64,000 bases of DNA from Acidimicrobiia bacterium (GTDB lineage: Bacteria > Actinomycetota > Acidimicrobiia > Acidimicrobiales > Poriferisodalaceae). The notes under the pieces are model-generated. The model worked only from the letters and a program-made list of their open reading frames with translations. It was not told the DNA's origin and did not search any database. The position numbers and the translations under genes are program-made. The stretch lies in assembly GCA_022826045.1 (NCBI GenBank), contig JAJDVQ010000102.1:1-64000 (forward strand). The letters run 5' to 3'. Shown here piece by piece: positions 8,960-17,914 of this stretch (the first letter of the stretch is position 1; every line of letters begins with the position of its first letter).

Positions 8960-11308
8960 ATGGCGACGGCGCGACTTGCCTCTGAGGATCTGCCGATGCT
9001 GCACGGCGCGGCGGCCTTCACCGCCGATCTGCCGCTGCCCGACGGCTGCTTGCACGCAGCGTTCGTGCGCTCGACGGTGGCCCACGGCGACCTGCGCAGC
9101 GTCGATCTGCGCGAGGCCGAGCAGGCGCCTGGCGTTGTCGCGGTCTTCGAGGCGGCGGGGCTGGGCTTGGAGCCGCTGGAGTACTACCGGGCCACCACGC
9201 TCGGCGGCACGATGGCCCGGCCGCTGCTGGCCACCGAGCGGGTCCGGTTCGTCGGCGAGCCGATAGCGGTCGTGCTGGCGGACTCGCCCGTGCACGCCCT
9301 CGACGCCGCTGAGCTGGTTGCCGTCGAGATAGACGAGCTGCCGGCAGTCATCGACGCCGAGCAGGCCGCAGCCGACGACATGCTGCTGTTCCCCGGCGCG
9401 GCAACGAACGTGGTGCGGCCGCTGGATCCGCCCGACAGCGGCGGCTTCCTGTCACCGCCCACCGAGCTCGACGAGGCTGCTGCGCCCCCGGCCGCCCTCG
9501 GTGAGGACCCCTGTGCAGGCGCACAGTGCGTGGTGGAGCTGGTCTGCGAGAACGACAGGATCACGTCGCTGCCGATCGAGCCGTGCGCCATCGTCGCAAC
9601 ACCGTTCGAGCTGATCCGGGACACACCGCTCGCAGCCGGGGCATCGCCCGACTGCGAGATCGACATCTGGAGCACTGGCCAGGGCGTGCACAGCGCGCCG
9701 TACCTGTACCGGCGCCTGCTGGGCATCCCGGTTACGGCGGTGCGCGTCCGCGAACCCCACGTCGGCGGCGGGTTCGGCGGCCGCGGCGACCCGATGCCGG
9801 AGTTCTTCGTGGCGGCCCGGGCCGCCCAGCTGCTCGAACGTCCGGTGCGCTGGGTGCAGAGCCGCCAGGAGCAGTTCGTGTCCATGCCCTACGGGCGCGG
9901 CCAGCGGCACCGCATCCGGATGGGCTTCGAAGGCGACGGCCGCATCGTCGGGATCGACGCGGTCATGTGGTGCGACGCGGGCGCCTACCCGCACATGGCG
10001 CCGATGCTGACGGCGGCCAGCTACCGCCAGAGCACCGGCCTGTACCGGGTGCCGCGGCTGCGCTACCGCATCGGCTCCGCCGTCACGAATGCCCCGCCCA
10101 CTGGTGCCTACCGCGGCGCCGGCCAGCCCGAGGTGAACGCCGCGCTCGAACGGGCCATCGACGCCGGCGCCCGCAAGCTCGGCCTCGATCCCGCCGATGT
10201 CCGCCGCCGGAACCTGCTGCGGGCCGACGAGCTGCCGTTCGACACGGGCACCGGCATCGTGCTCGACAGCGGCGACCCGCACCGTGCACTCGACACAGCC
10301 CAGGAGCTCATCGACGTCGAGCGCTGGCAGGCGCTGGCAGCCGAGCGCCGGGCCGCCGGCAGCAGATCGGCGCTGATCGGGATCGGCTACGGCTGCTACA
10401 GCCAGAGCGCGGGCAGCGGCGACGACCCCGACTACGCCTCGCTGGAGCTGGGCTCGGACGGGAGCGTGCTGGTGACCTGCGGCAGCCACGGCCACGGCCA
10501 GGGGCATCACAGCTTGTGGGCCCAGATCACGAGCGCCCGGGTCGGGATCGCCGAGGGCGCCGTGCGGGTGAACGACGCCGACTCAGTGACATCGTCCTAC
10601 GGCGGGGTGACCGGCGGTTCGCGCACCGCGACGGTGCTGGGCAGCCAGATCGCCGAAGCAGCGACCGAGCTGCGTGCCCGCATCTGCGAGGTGGCAGGCG
10701 GGCTGCTCGAAGCCAGCCCCGACGACATCAGCCTCACCCCCGACGGCGCGCACGTCGCCGGTGTGCCGTCGCGGCTGACCAGTTGGGCCGACATTGCTGC
10801 GGCAGCGCCGGAGGGAATCAGCGCAACCGTCACCGAACGCCGCGCCGAGGTGACCCATCCCTACGGCACCCATGCCGCGGTCGTGGAGGTCGATGCGGAG
10901 ACCGGACGTGTCGAGCTGCTGGCGTTCGCCGCCGTGGACGACTGCGGGCGGATGCTGTCGGAGGCTTCGGTTGAGGGACAGCAGCACGGCGGCGCGGTGG
11001 CCGGCATCTCCCAAGCGCTGATGGAGGCAGGGCAGTGGGACGCCGACGGCACGCCTCGCACCACCACGCTCGTCGACTACCTGATCCCGGCCGCCGCCGA
11101 TCTGCCGCCCATCGACACCGCGCGGCTCGGCACGCCCACCGAGCGCAACGAGCTCGGCACCCGCGGCATCGGCGAGAACGGGGCCATCGCCGCCCCGCCC
11201 GCCGTGCAGAACGCCGTCATCGACGCCGTCGCCCACCTCGGCGTCACCCACATCGACATCCCCCTCACCCCCCAACGAGTCTGGGAAGCCATCCGAACCG
11301 CTCAATAG
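8960..11308 (+). CDS. xanthine dehydrogenase/CoxL-family molybdopterin-binding large subunit
   Basis: This 782-residue subunit of a molybdenum hydroxylase has the a/b-hammerhead domain at the N-terminus (about 15-125), then the molybdopterin-binding halves. Visible cofactor motifs are GGGFGG at residues 269-274, GAYRGAGQPE and GGVTGGSRTA. The catalytic glutamate is probably E739 in GIGENGA. Members hydroxylate aldehydes, purines or acyl-CoA compounds, or oxidise CO; the CoxL CO-dehydrogenase loop was not recognised. ATG 8960 has GGTGAG just upstream; a GTG at 8912 is an alternative. The FAD (CoxM) and [2Fe-2S] (CoxS) partners are not adjacent, which is unusual, so partners must come from elsewhere. 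Confidence 0.8.
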   Translation: MATARLASEDLPMLHGAAAFTADLPLPDGCLHAAFVRSTVAHGDLRSVDLREAEQAPGVVAVFEAAGLGLEPLEYYRATTLGGTMARPLLATERVRFVGEPIAVVLADSPVHALDAAELVAVEIDELPAVIDAEQAAADDMLLFPGAATNVVRPLDPPDSGGFLSPPTELDEAAAPPAALGEDPCAGAQCVVELVCENDRITSLPIEPCAIVATPFELIRDTPLAAGASPDCEIDIWSTGQGVHSAPYLYRRLLGIPVTAVRVREPHVGGGFGGRGDPMPEFFVAARAAQLLERPVRWVQSRQEQFVSMPYGRGQRHRIRMGFEGDGRIVGIDAVMWCDAGAYPHMAPMLTAASYRQSTGLYRVPRLRYRIGSAVTNAPPTGAYRGAGQPEVNAALERAIDAGARKLGLDPADVRRRNLLRADELPFDTGTGIVLDSGDPHRALDTAQELIDVERWQALAAERRAAGSRSALIGIGYGCYSQSAGSGDDPDYASLELGSDGSVLVTCGSHGHGQGHHSLWAQITSARVGIAEGAVRVNDADSVTSSYGGVTGGSRTATVLGSQIAEAATELRARICEVAGGLLEASPDDISLTPDGAHVAGVPSRLTSWADIAAAAPEGISATVTERRAEVTHPYGTHAAVVEVDAETGRVELLAFAAVDDCGRMLSEASVEGQQHGGAVAGISQALMEAGQWDADGTPRTTTLVDYLIPAAADLPPIDTARLGTPTERNELGTRGIGENGAIAAPPAVQNAVIDAVAHLGVTHIDIPLTPQRVWEAIRTAQ

Positions 11309-11351
11309 CCCAGCAGTGCTTGAATGCAGTCAAGCGACCCCGGAGGCACCC

Positions 11352-12647
11352 ATGGTCGAGCCGGACTTCCTGCACTTCGACACGCTGGCGCTGCACGCCG
11401 GCCAGCGGCCCGACCCGACCACCGGGGCGCGGGCCGTGCCGATCTACCAGACCACGTCGTTCAGCTTCACCGACACCGAGCAGGCGGCCAGCCTGTTCAA
11501 CCTCGAGATTCCCGGCCACATCTACAGCCGCATCTCCAATCCCACCGTTGCCGTGCTTGAGGAGCGGATCGCCGCGCTCGAGGGCGGCGTCGGCGCGGTC
11601 TGCACAGCGAGCGGCATGGCGGCGTTCCACCTGGCGTGCGCCACGATCGCCTCAGCGGGCGACCACATCGTGGCCAGCCGCAACATCTACGGCGGCACCC
11701 ACAACATTCTGAGCCTGACGCTGCCCCGCTTCGGCATCACCACCACGTTCGTCGACCCACGCGATCTCGATGCGTGGCGCAGCGCCATCCAGCCCAACAC
11801 CAAGGTGCTGTTCGCCGAGACGCTGGGCAATCCCAACATCGAGGTGCTCGACGTCCCGGCCGTCGCCGCGGTCGCCCACGAGGCCGGCCTGCCGCTGATG
11901 CTCGATGCCACGTTCACCACGCCGCACCTGATGCGGCCCATCGAGCTGGGCGCCGACATCGTGATGCACAGTGCCACCAAGTTCCTCGGCGGTCACGGCG
12001 TGGCGATCGGCGGCGTCGTGGTGGACGGCGGGCGTTTCGACTGGGCCGCCTCGGGCAAGTTCCCGACGCTCAGCGAGCCGTACGCGGGCTACCACGGCAT
12101 TGCCTTCACTGACGAGTACGGGCCGCAAGCGCTGTCGATGCGGGCCCGAGCCGAGGGCCTGCGCGACTTCGGCGCCGCCATGAGCCCAGCGGTGGCGTTC
12201 CACCTGTTGCAGGGTGTCGAGACACTGCCGCTGCGCATGGACCGCCATGTCGCCAACACCGAAGCCGTGATCGAGTTCCTCACCTCGCACGATGCGGTGA
12301 GCTGGGTAAGCCACCCGTCGGCGCCGTCGCACCCCGATCACGAGCTGGCCAAGCGGCTGCTGCCGCGGGGCGCCGGCGCGATCCTGAGCTTCGGCGTCGA
12401 AGGCGGCCGCGAGGCCGGACGGCGGTTCATCGAGGCAGTGCGGCTGGCCTCGCACCTCGCCAACGTGGGCGACGCCAAGACGCTCGTGATCCACCCCGCC
12501 AGCACCACCCACCAGCAGATGAGCGCCGAGGACCTTGTCGCCGCCGGCGTCGGCGAGGATCTGGTGCGGCTGTCGGTGGGCCTCGAGCACCCCGGCGACA
12601 TCATCTCTGACCTGTCCCGCGCCCTGCGGGCATCGCAGAAGGGCTGA
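11352..12647 (+). CDS. metY: O-acetylhomoserine aminocarboxypropyltransferase (sulfhydrylase)
   Basis: This 431-residue PLP enzyme makes homocysteine from O-acetylhomoserine and sulfide in methionine synthesis. It belongs to the Cys/Met-metabolism fold-type I family: the start LHAGQRPDP, the YSRISNPT substrate-loop motif and the Schiff-base lysine K210 in HSATKFLGGHG are all present. Length fits MetY (about 430) better than MetB or MetC (about 380-400). CGGAGG at 11341-11346 sits 5 nt before the ATG at 11352 and decides that start over an upstream GTG at 11316. It is transcribed convergently with the ADP-ribosylation operon; 12648-12716 shows no clear terminator. Confidence 0.9.
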   Translation: MVEPDFLHFDTLALHAGQRPDPTTGARAVPIYQTTSFSFTDTEQAASLFNLEIPGHIYSRISNPTVAVLEERIAALEGGVGAVCTASGMAAFHLACATIASAGDHIVASRNIYGGTHNILSLTLPRFGITTTFVDPRDLDAWRSAIQPNTKVLFAETLGNPNIEVLDVPAVAAVAHEAGLPLMLDATFTTPHLMRPIELGADIVMHSATKFLGGHGVAIGGVVVDGGRFDWAASGKFPTLSEPYAGYHGIAFTDEYGPQALSMRARAEGLRDFGAAMSPAVAFHLLQGVETLPLRMDRHVANTEAVIEFLTSHDAVSWVSHPSAPSHPDHELAKRLLPRGAGAILSFGVEGGREAGRRFIEAVRLASHLANVGDAKTLVIHPASTTHQQMSAEDLVAAGVGEDLVRLSVGLEHPGDIISDLSRALRASQKG

Positions 12648-12716
12648 TCCGATGAACGCACACCCCGACGACGTTCGATGTGCCGACAGATACGCCGTGT
12701 CTGGAGGAGAGTTGGG

Positions 12717-14624
12717 TTAGCGTCGGAGGTCGTCGTAGAGATTCGTAGCCACGTAGGCCAGGTCGGCTTGGTTGCCGACTCGCGCCACTTGGCGGAGCAT
12801 GTCTACCAAGGCTCGGTCGTCGTTGACCTTTCGCCGCGCGTGCTCCGCGTACTTCTTCAGTTGTTCAGGCGTCATGCGCGTCGAATCCTGTTCTGCCGGG
12901 GGCAGCCGTCGACCGGCTCGGTCCCCCCGAATGTCGTCGGTGTGATGAGACAACGCAGACTGGGCGTTAGCGGAGCGCTCAGTCGCTGCTGTGCCGTCAG
13001 TCGAGCCAAGCGACGACGGTCCATCGTCGCTTCCGGACAGTTCGCGTTGAACTCGCTGAGGCTTGTTCGGCCGTTCAGACTTAAAGGCTTGCTTGTCTGC
13101 TTCGCTTGAAGCCCCGTCGAGATTGAGCCGCGCCTGATCTTCTCCGGCGCCATCTGGTCTGTCGGCTGTTCTCCCGCGATCTGGGATGCGGTTGTAGACC
13201 GCTTGCTCCGGCGGAGTCGGGCGCGACTTGATGAGCAGTGTTTGGTTGAAGCACGTCTTGACCCAACGCCACGCAAAGTCGCGCTTCGGCGACCAGTGGA
13301 TGTCATCGTCAAGGGCGCTGACAGAGCCGAGGCCGTCAACTGCGAGTCCGCTCTGGTCGCGTACAAGTGCATCAGCCTGTGTAGACGGCGCTGCCCATCG
13401 GAGGAGGTCGGGGTAGGTATGGCCAGGCCGCCATTCACCTGTCGCGAGCGCGTGGAGCCGGTCGGCCTCGGCAGTCAAGAGGGCGGCATCGAGCGGCAGC
13501 TCTGGCGGATCCTCGGTACTGTCGCATGCTCCGAGCAATGCGCCCGCCATAGATGCGATGGTGTCGGTGTCGGTACCAAGTGCGTTGGCGGCAACGGTGC
13601 ACCCGCCGTACGCATCTTCGGCGATCGCGGCGAGAGCAGCCGCCGCCACGGTGGTGAGGACCCCGCTGCCCACGTGATGCTTCTCCCGAAGACCGAGAAC
13701 GCGACACGTCGCCTCGTACGCGTCGTCAGGTGTGTCCGCTTGCTCCATTGCAGAGCGTGCCATGCGGACCGCCTCCACCAGCTCGCAGACGGTCGAATCC
13801 CAGCTGTCGCGGAGCGATTGCGCAGTGGCACTTTCCCATAGACTGATCCAGAACGAACCGAGCAGATCATGTTCTTCGATCGTCCTCGACGAGCCTTCGA
13901 GCTTCTCGGCGAAGTCTTGGGCAGTGTCGAGATCCGGTGGCTCGCCGGCGATAAGGCTGTGAGCCAGCAAGTCAGCGGAAAAGCATGCGCCTACGAGCGC
14001 TCGGGGGTGTCCATGCGTACAAACACTGTCCTCGATGACCGGCACCAAGTAGTCGCGCTCGCTGAGCCGAGCGGATGCCCATACGTGCGGCTGGATGCGC
14101 ATGGCGGCACCGTTGCCGCCGGCTTCAGTCCATCCTTCGAAGGTGTTGGCATACCAAGGCACGCGGGGGTTGGCGAGGTTCTTGGATGCCGCCTTGGATG
14201 CTCGTCCGCCACCGAGCGCGTATGACGGCCACACGGGCAATTCGACGTTGGCAAACATTTCCGTGTCGAATCCGTAGCCGCTGAGCGATCGTCCTACGGC
14301 GAGACGCAGCTGTGTATCGTCCGACCAGCATCCGGCCGGGAGTTCAACTTCGACACCGCTTCTGCCGCCGACGCGTCGCATCCACGGGATGAGCCGATCC
14401 AGGTTTTTGCCACGAGTTCGGCGTCGCAGCAGGCGCTCGTCGGCCATCTCGCTGATGAAGCCCAGTGCATCGCCGTAGGCCGCCCATAGCACTGATCTGC
14501 GAGTGCGACGTGCGCGCAGATCGTCGGTGGCGTCGAGTCTCTTGCTCGGACCTTGGGCTTCAGTCAGGACCGCGGAGGCTTCATCGCCGAGTGGCAACGA
14601 CGGTGCGGGTTCAGTAGAACTCAT
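12717..14624 (-). CDS. ADP-ribosylglycohydrolase (DraG/ARH family), putative antitoxin
   Basis: This 635-residue protein has an ARH/DraG hydrolase domain at about residues 40-400 that should remove ADP-ribose from a modified target. Family motifs are GDALG (51-55), the metal-binding WSDDTQ (100-105), GGNGAAMR (169-176) and GTDTDTIASMAG (350-361). Residues 470-580 are low-complexity and polar; the last 50 (MTPEQLKKYAEHARRK onward) look like a folded helical element not found in ordinary ARH enzymes. ATG 14624 overlaps the DarT-like stop as ATGA, with GGAG 7 nt upstream; an earlier start at 14645 is less likely. As third gene of the operon it is the natural antidote to the ADP-ribosyltransferase. 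Confidence 0.85.
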   Translation of the reverse strand: MSSTEPAPSLPLGDEASAVLTEAQGPSKRLDATDDLRARRTRRSVLWAAYGDALGFISEMADERLLRRRTRGKNLDRLIPWMRRVGGRSGVEVELPAGCWSDDTQLRLAVGRSLSGYGFDTEMFANVELPVWPSYALGGGRASKAASKNLANPRVPWYANTFEGWTEAGGNGAAMRIQPHVWASARLSERDYLVPVIEDSVCTHGHPRALVGACFSADLLAHSLIAGEPPDLDTAQDFAEKLEGSSRTIEEHDLLGSFWISLWESATAQSLRDSWDSTVCELVEAVRMARSAMEQADTPDDAYEATCRVLGLREKHHVGSGVLTTVAAAALAAIAEDAYGGCTVAANALGTDTDTIASMAGALLGACDSTEDPPELPLDAALLTAEADRLHALATGEWRPGHTYPDLLRWAAPSTQADALVRDQSGLAVDGLGSVSALDDDIHWSPKRDFAWRWVKTCFNQTLLIKSRPTPPEQAVYNRIPDRGRTADRPDGAGEDQARLNLDGASSEADKQAFKSERPNKPQRVQRELSGSDDGPSSLGSTDGTAATERSANAQSALSHHTDDIRGDRAGRRLPPAEQDSTRMTPEQLKKYAEHARRKVNDDRALVDMLRQVARVGNQADLAYVATNLYDDLRR

Positions 14625-15316
14625 CGGAAGGCTCCAGGATCGCACCTGATGTTAGGGCTCAACGAGCTGAGGCTGAGAGCCGCATGAACGCGGTCACCGA
14701 GATCATCGCTGGGAACGACGACGGTGTGGAGATTGTCGACGCCAAGCGAATGTGGGTAGAGCACTTCGGCCTGTGGATCGGTCGTCTCGAAGGCCGTCCG
14801 GTCCCGGCGCGTGTGTGTGCTGTCGTAGTACCCCCACGGAACCGAAGCAGCGAACATCTGATTGAAGCCGTCGATGCCTGAGGCTCGATGGGTTGTGGGA
14901 TATGCGTTGTTTGAAGTGGTGAACACCACGCCCGGGTCGCCCAAGATTTCCGGTCCGAAGCAGAGGATTACCCATTCGGAGCTCGGATGCCACGTCTGCG
15001 AGGCGATCTCGAACAGGCTCATGTTGATGGCAGTCACAGAGAGATTGACATAGTCGTGCCATGGCGTATCGCGGCTGCGGTCCTCGACATTGGCCTGGTA
15101 CACGAACTCGACCAATTCCTCATCCGCGAGGTAGCTGCGACCCTTCACGTCACCGGTCCCCAAGATGCCGACGAGTCCCGAGTAGCGCGTGAAGTGCACG
15201 ACATCGGTGATGCCTCGATCCAGAGCCGCCGCGACGACAGCGGGGCAGCGCGGCTCCATCCGCACCTCCAAGGGCGACTGCGGAAGTGCCTCGGGCGCCC
15301 ATTCGTCGCCGCTCAC
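14621..15316 (-). CDS. DarT-like ssDNA ADP-ribosyltransferase (DUF4433), putative toxin
   Basis: The 231-residue protein resembles DarT, which uses NAD+ to ADP-ribosylate thymidine or guanosine in single-stranded DNA. Seen in sequence: VVHFTRYSGLVGIL at 39-52, matching the NAD+-binding start of DarT; DYVNLSVTAINMSL at 88-101, matching the DarT strand that normally reads VPFYF plus a short helix; and QAEVLYP at 182-188, the loop carrying the probable catalytic glutamate E184. An arginine expected for NAD+ binding could be R78, R80 or R82. Its ATG overlaps the helicase stop (ATGA), so translation is coupled. Known DarT toxins pair with a macrodomain antitoxin (DarG); here the following gene is an ARH hydrolase instead. 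Family assignment is from memory. Confidence 0.75.
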   Translation of the reverse strand: MSGDEWAPEALPQSPLEVRMEPRCPAVVAAALDRGITDVVHFTRYSGLVGILGTGDVKGRSYLADEELVEFVYQANVEDRSRDTPWHDYVNLSVTAINMSLFEIASQTWHPSSEWVILCFGPEILGDPGVVFTTSNNAYPTTHRASGIDGFNQMFAASVPWGYYDSTHTRRDRTAFETTDPQAEVLYPHSLGVDNLHTVVVPSDDLGDRVHAALSLSSLSPNIRCDPGAFR

Positions 15317-16722
15317 AGATCCACCCGTTCGTAGGTGTTGGGGTCGAGCAGATTGACCAGGGTCGATTCTTCGCCCGGCTTGTAGCCGAGCATGACCGTC
15401 TTGCGGGCTCGGCCGATGGCCATAGCCAGCATCCGCTGCAATTGCTGAAGGTCGCTGTCACCTTCCTCCGGACCGTGGGGTGTCACTCGCTGGCTGAGGC
15501 CCGGCATCAAGACGTGGTCGAATTCGAGACCTTTGGCCGAATGCATGGTGCAGAGTCCGACGTTCTCATCGCCGCGAGGCCACTCTGACTGCCTCGTCAA
15601 CTCGCAGTAGGGAATGCCGCGCGACCGCAACGCCCGCCGCATTTCGTCGAACCATCCTCCGCCGCGCGCTTTGAGCACGGCCGCCGTCTCTGTACGGAGA
15701 TCCGCCTCGGCTTCTAGCCGGTCGAGCATGTACGCGATCTGTCTGCTGTACTTGCCAACTGTCACCAAGGGTGGCGTGCCTTCGACGGCGCATGCGCTGA
15801 AATCGGGCATCGCACCATCATCCTCTGGCGGCAAGCCCGCCAGTAGCGGCTGCGCGAAGCGCGCAATGGCGGCAGTGTTTCGGTAGTTGCGCGTGAGCTT
15901 GTGGACTATCCCACGATGGGCCTTGATGCCGACTTCTTGCCATGCGAAGAAGCGTGGATATAGGCGCTGCATCGCATCGAGGACGAAGGTGGTGCTGTGG
16001 TCTTGGCTCAAGTGATGCAAGACAGCCCGCATTTGATTGGCCGAGAAATCCTGTGTCTCGTCGACTATCACGATGTCGTAGCGCTGTTTCGGGGGCGAGG
16101 CAGATGCGAGGAGGGCGAGATCGTTCCAATCGACGAGACCGCGGTTTCTCTTTTCCTCCGTGTAGGCAACTATTGGGCCTTCAAGCAGCGCCCGCTGACG
16201 AACCTTGCTGATTCTCGGTGCCGTACCGCGTCCGACCCGTTTCGCTTGCAAGTAATGGTCCAGGCTGTCAGGTGGATACCTGCCGAGTACGTACTCGATC
16301 TCGTCGATGAGAAATGCTTGTTGGCCCCGGACGCCGATGTCGGCGAGGTGTGGCAGCAGCATGGCAGCGGTTTGGTCGCGGCCGAGCACAGACGTCACAC
16401 CTGCGAGGTTCCGTGACCAACTTCCGAATGTGAAGATGTCCAGCACAAGGGAGTCGTCGCCGGTGTCGGCCTTTCGAGCGAGTTCTTCGACGTAGCCCCT
16501 GAGAGTGCGATTGAACGTCAGCACCAGTGCGCGAACGGGCTCGCTGGCACCCTCGCGCTGACGTCGTCGGAGACGCGCAGCGACTTGCAACCTGAGCTGG
16601 AGTAGCGCTGTCGATGTCTTACCGCTGCCCGCCGCACCCCGGATGATCCTGAAGCCGGCACGGTTGTCGGCAACGATCTGCCGCTGCTCTGGGGTCGGCT
16701 CGAAGTCCTGTAAGACGCGCAC
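15313..16722 (-). CDS. compact UvrD/Rep-like superfamily 1 helicase
   Basis: This 469-residue protein is a 3'-5' SF1A helicase by motif: Walker A GAAGSGKT at 29-36, motif II VDETQDF at 220-226, LTRNYRNT at 276-283, MHSAKGLEFDHV and the arginine-finger region AIGRARKTVML near the C-terminus. UvrD and Rep are about 670-720 residues, so inserted 1B/2B subdomains appear reduced. It starts at GTG 16722 and is first in a three-gene operon with the DarT-like transferase and ARH hydrolase. It could load on or expose single-stranded DNA, the substrate of DarT enzymes, during phage replication. A -10-like TATGTT lies on the minus strand at 16774-16779. Confidence 0.85.
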   Translation of the reverse strand: MRVLQDFEPTPEQRQIVADNRAGFRIIRGAAGSGKTSTALLQLRLQVAARLRRRQREGASEPVRALVLTFNRTLRGYVEELARKADTGDDSLVLDIFTFGSWSRNLAGVTSVLGRDQTAAMLLPHLADIGVRGQQAFLIDEIEYVLGRYPPDSLDHYLQAKRVGRGTAPRISKVRQRALLEGPIVAYTEEKRNRGLVDWNDLALLASASPPKQRYDIVIVDETQDFSANQMRAVLHHLSQDHSTTFVLDAMQRLYPRFFAWQEVGIKAHRGIVHKLTRNYRNTAAIARFAQPLLAGLPPEDDGAMPDFSACAVEGTPPLVTVGKYSRQIAYMLDRLEAEADLRTETAAVLKARGGGWFDEMRRALRSRGIPYCELTRQSEWPRGDENVGLCTMHSAKGLEFDHVLMPGLSQRVTPHGPEEGDSDLQQLQRMLAMAIGRARKTVMLGYKPGEESTLVNLLDPNTYERVDL

Positions 16723-16827
16723 ACTCGCTGCCCATCAGTTGTCGGTGCCACTGCCTGACACCACGTGGCGTCGAACATAGCCACTTGAGTGCCTTCGGCA
16801 GCGGACGATTCCTAGCGCGTCCGGATA

Positions 16828-16847
16828 CGCCCTCCCTAGCGAGGGCG
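16828..16847. repeat. inverted repeat between divergent promoters
   Basis: CGCCCTC (16828-16834) and GAGGGCG (16841-16847) form a perfect 7-bp inverted repeat with a 6-nt spacer. It lies in the 212-nt region between the helicase operon (minus) and the hydrolase gene (plus). It may be an operator; it has no U-tract, so terminator function is less likely. A plus-strand TAGCGT follows at 16879-16884. Confidence 0.4.
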
Positions 16848-16934
16848 AGAATCGGGGCAATGTGGCATCGAGGCGATGTAGCGTCACTTTGGCCCGGCGA
16901 TTCGGGCTAGGGCATGACCGGCAGGAGCAGGTTG

Positions 16935-17750
16935 ATGTTTGAACTGGTGGTGCGGGGCCGTGCTGTCGGTGTGGCCGCAGGGGGAGTGGTGCCCGGTGCG
17001 GCGTCGGCGGCCGAATCGCCCGTGGTGCTGCTCGTGCACGGCGCAGGCATGAACCGCACGGTGTGGCAGCTGCAGACACGCTGGCTGGCACACCACGGCT
17101 ACACGCCGCTGGCCATCGACCTGCCGGGCCACGGCAACAGCGAGGGCGAACCGCTCGGATCGGTGGCCGAGATGGCCGACTGGCTCGGCGACGCCATCAC
17201 CGCTGTGGGGGAGCGGCTGGAGTGCGCCCACGTACGTCTTGTCGGCCATTCGATGGGGTCGTTGGTGTGTACCGAAGCGGCAGCCGCCGACGGCGATCGC
17301 ATTGCCCGGCTGGTGCTGATGGGCACTGCCGCCGGAATGCCTGTCCATCCGGCCCTGCTTGACGCCGCGGAGAAGAACGAGCTGCTGGCACCGGAGCTCA
17401 TGACCGCATGGGGACACGGCAACCGGGCGCATGTCGCCACCAATCCGACGCCCGGGCTGTGGATGCTCGGCGGCAGCGTGGCCCTGCTGGAACGAGCCGA
17501 CGACGGTGTGATCCATGCCGACTTGTCTGCCTGCGCGGCCTACGAGGCCGGGGATGTCGCCGCCCGAGTCAAGTGCCCGGTAACCGTCATCGTCGGCAGC
17601 GAGGACAAGATGACCCCGCCCCGCGCCGCGGCACCGCTGATCGCCGATTTCGCCGACTGCGACGTGATCCATCTCGCCGGCGCCGGCCACATGATGATGA
17701 ACGAGGATCCGGCCGCGGTGCGCCGAGCGCTGGCCGCCGCCTTGGCCTGA
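16935..17750 (+). CDS. alpha/beta hydrolase
   Basis: This 271-residue enzyme has the alpha/beta-hydrolase fold: the oxyanion loop HGAGMNRTVW, the nucleophile elbow GHSMGS, a late Asp in VGSEDKMTPP and the catalytic His in GAGHMMM. It probably hydrolyses an ester, lactone or thioester in the cytoplasm; no signal peptide is seen. ATG 16935 has AGGAG at 16923-16927 with 7 nt spacing, so it is preferred over the in-frame ATG at 16914. TAGCGT at 16879-16884 is a candidate -10 box, giving a leader of about 45 nt. Substrate unknown. Confidence 0.8.
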   Translation: MFELVVRGRAVGVAAGGVVPGAASAAESPVVLLVHGAGMNRTVWQLQTRWLAHHGYTPLAIDLPGHGNSEGEPLGSVAEMADWLGDAITAVGERLECAHVRLVGHSMGSLVCTEAAAADGDRIARLVLMGTAAGMPVHPALLDAAEKNELLAPELMTAWGHGNRAHVATNPTPGLWMLGGSVALLERADDGVIHADLSACAAYEAGDVAARVKCPVTVIVGSEDKMTPPRAAAPLIADFADCDVIHLAGAGHMMMNEDPAAVRRALAAALA

Positions 17751-17914
17751 CGGCAACCGGAATCGACGACCCGCGCGAGCACAGCTCTCTGTGACGCTCG
17801 TCGCCGTGCCGACGACTGTTGTCTACGCGCTGTGCCGGTCGTGCGCGCGACGCGCGCGGCTGCCATCATGTGCCGGCGGCAATGTGACACGACCTGCCGC
17901 AGAAGGAGCCGGAC

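Noticed and set aside
9452-10510. Minus-strand frame opposite the molybdenum hydroxylase
   Set aside because: No domain features and strongly His/Arg/Ala-biased composition; the opposite strand carries clear cofactor motifs.
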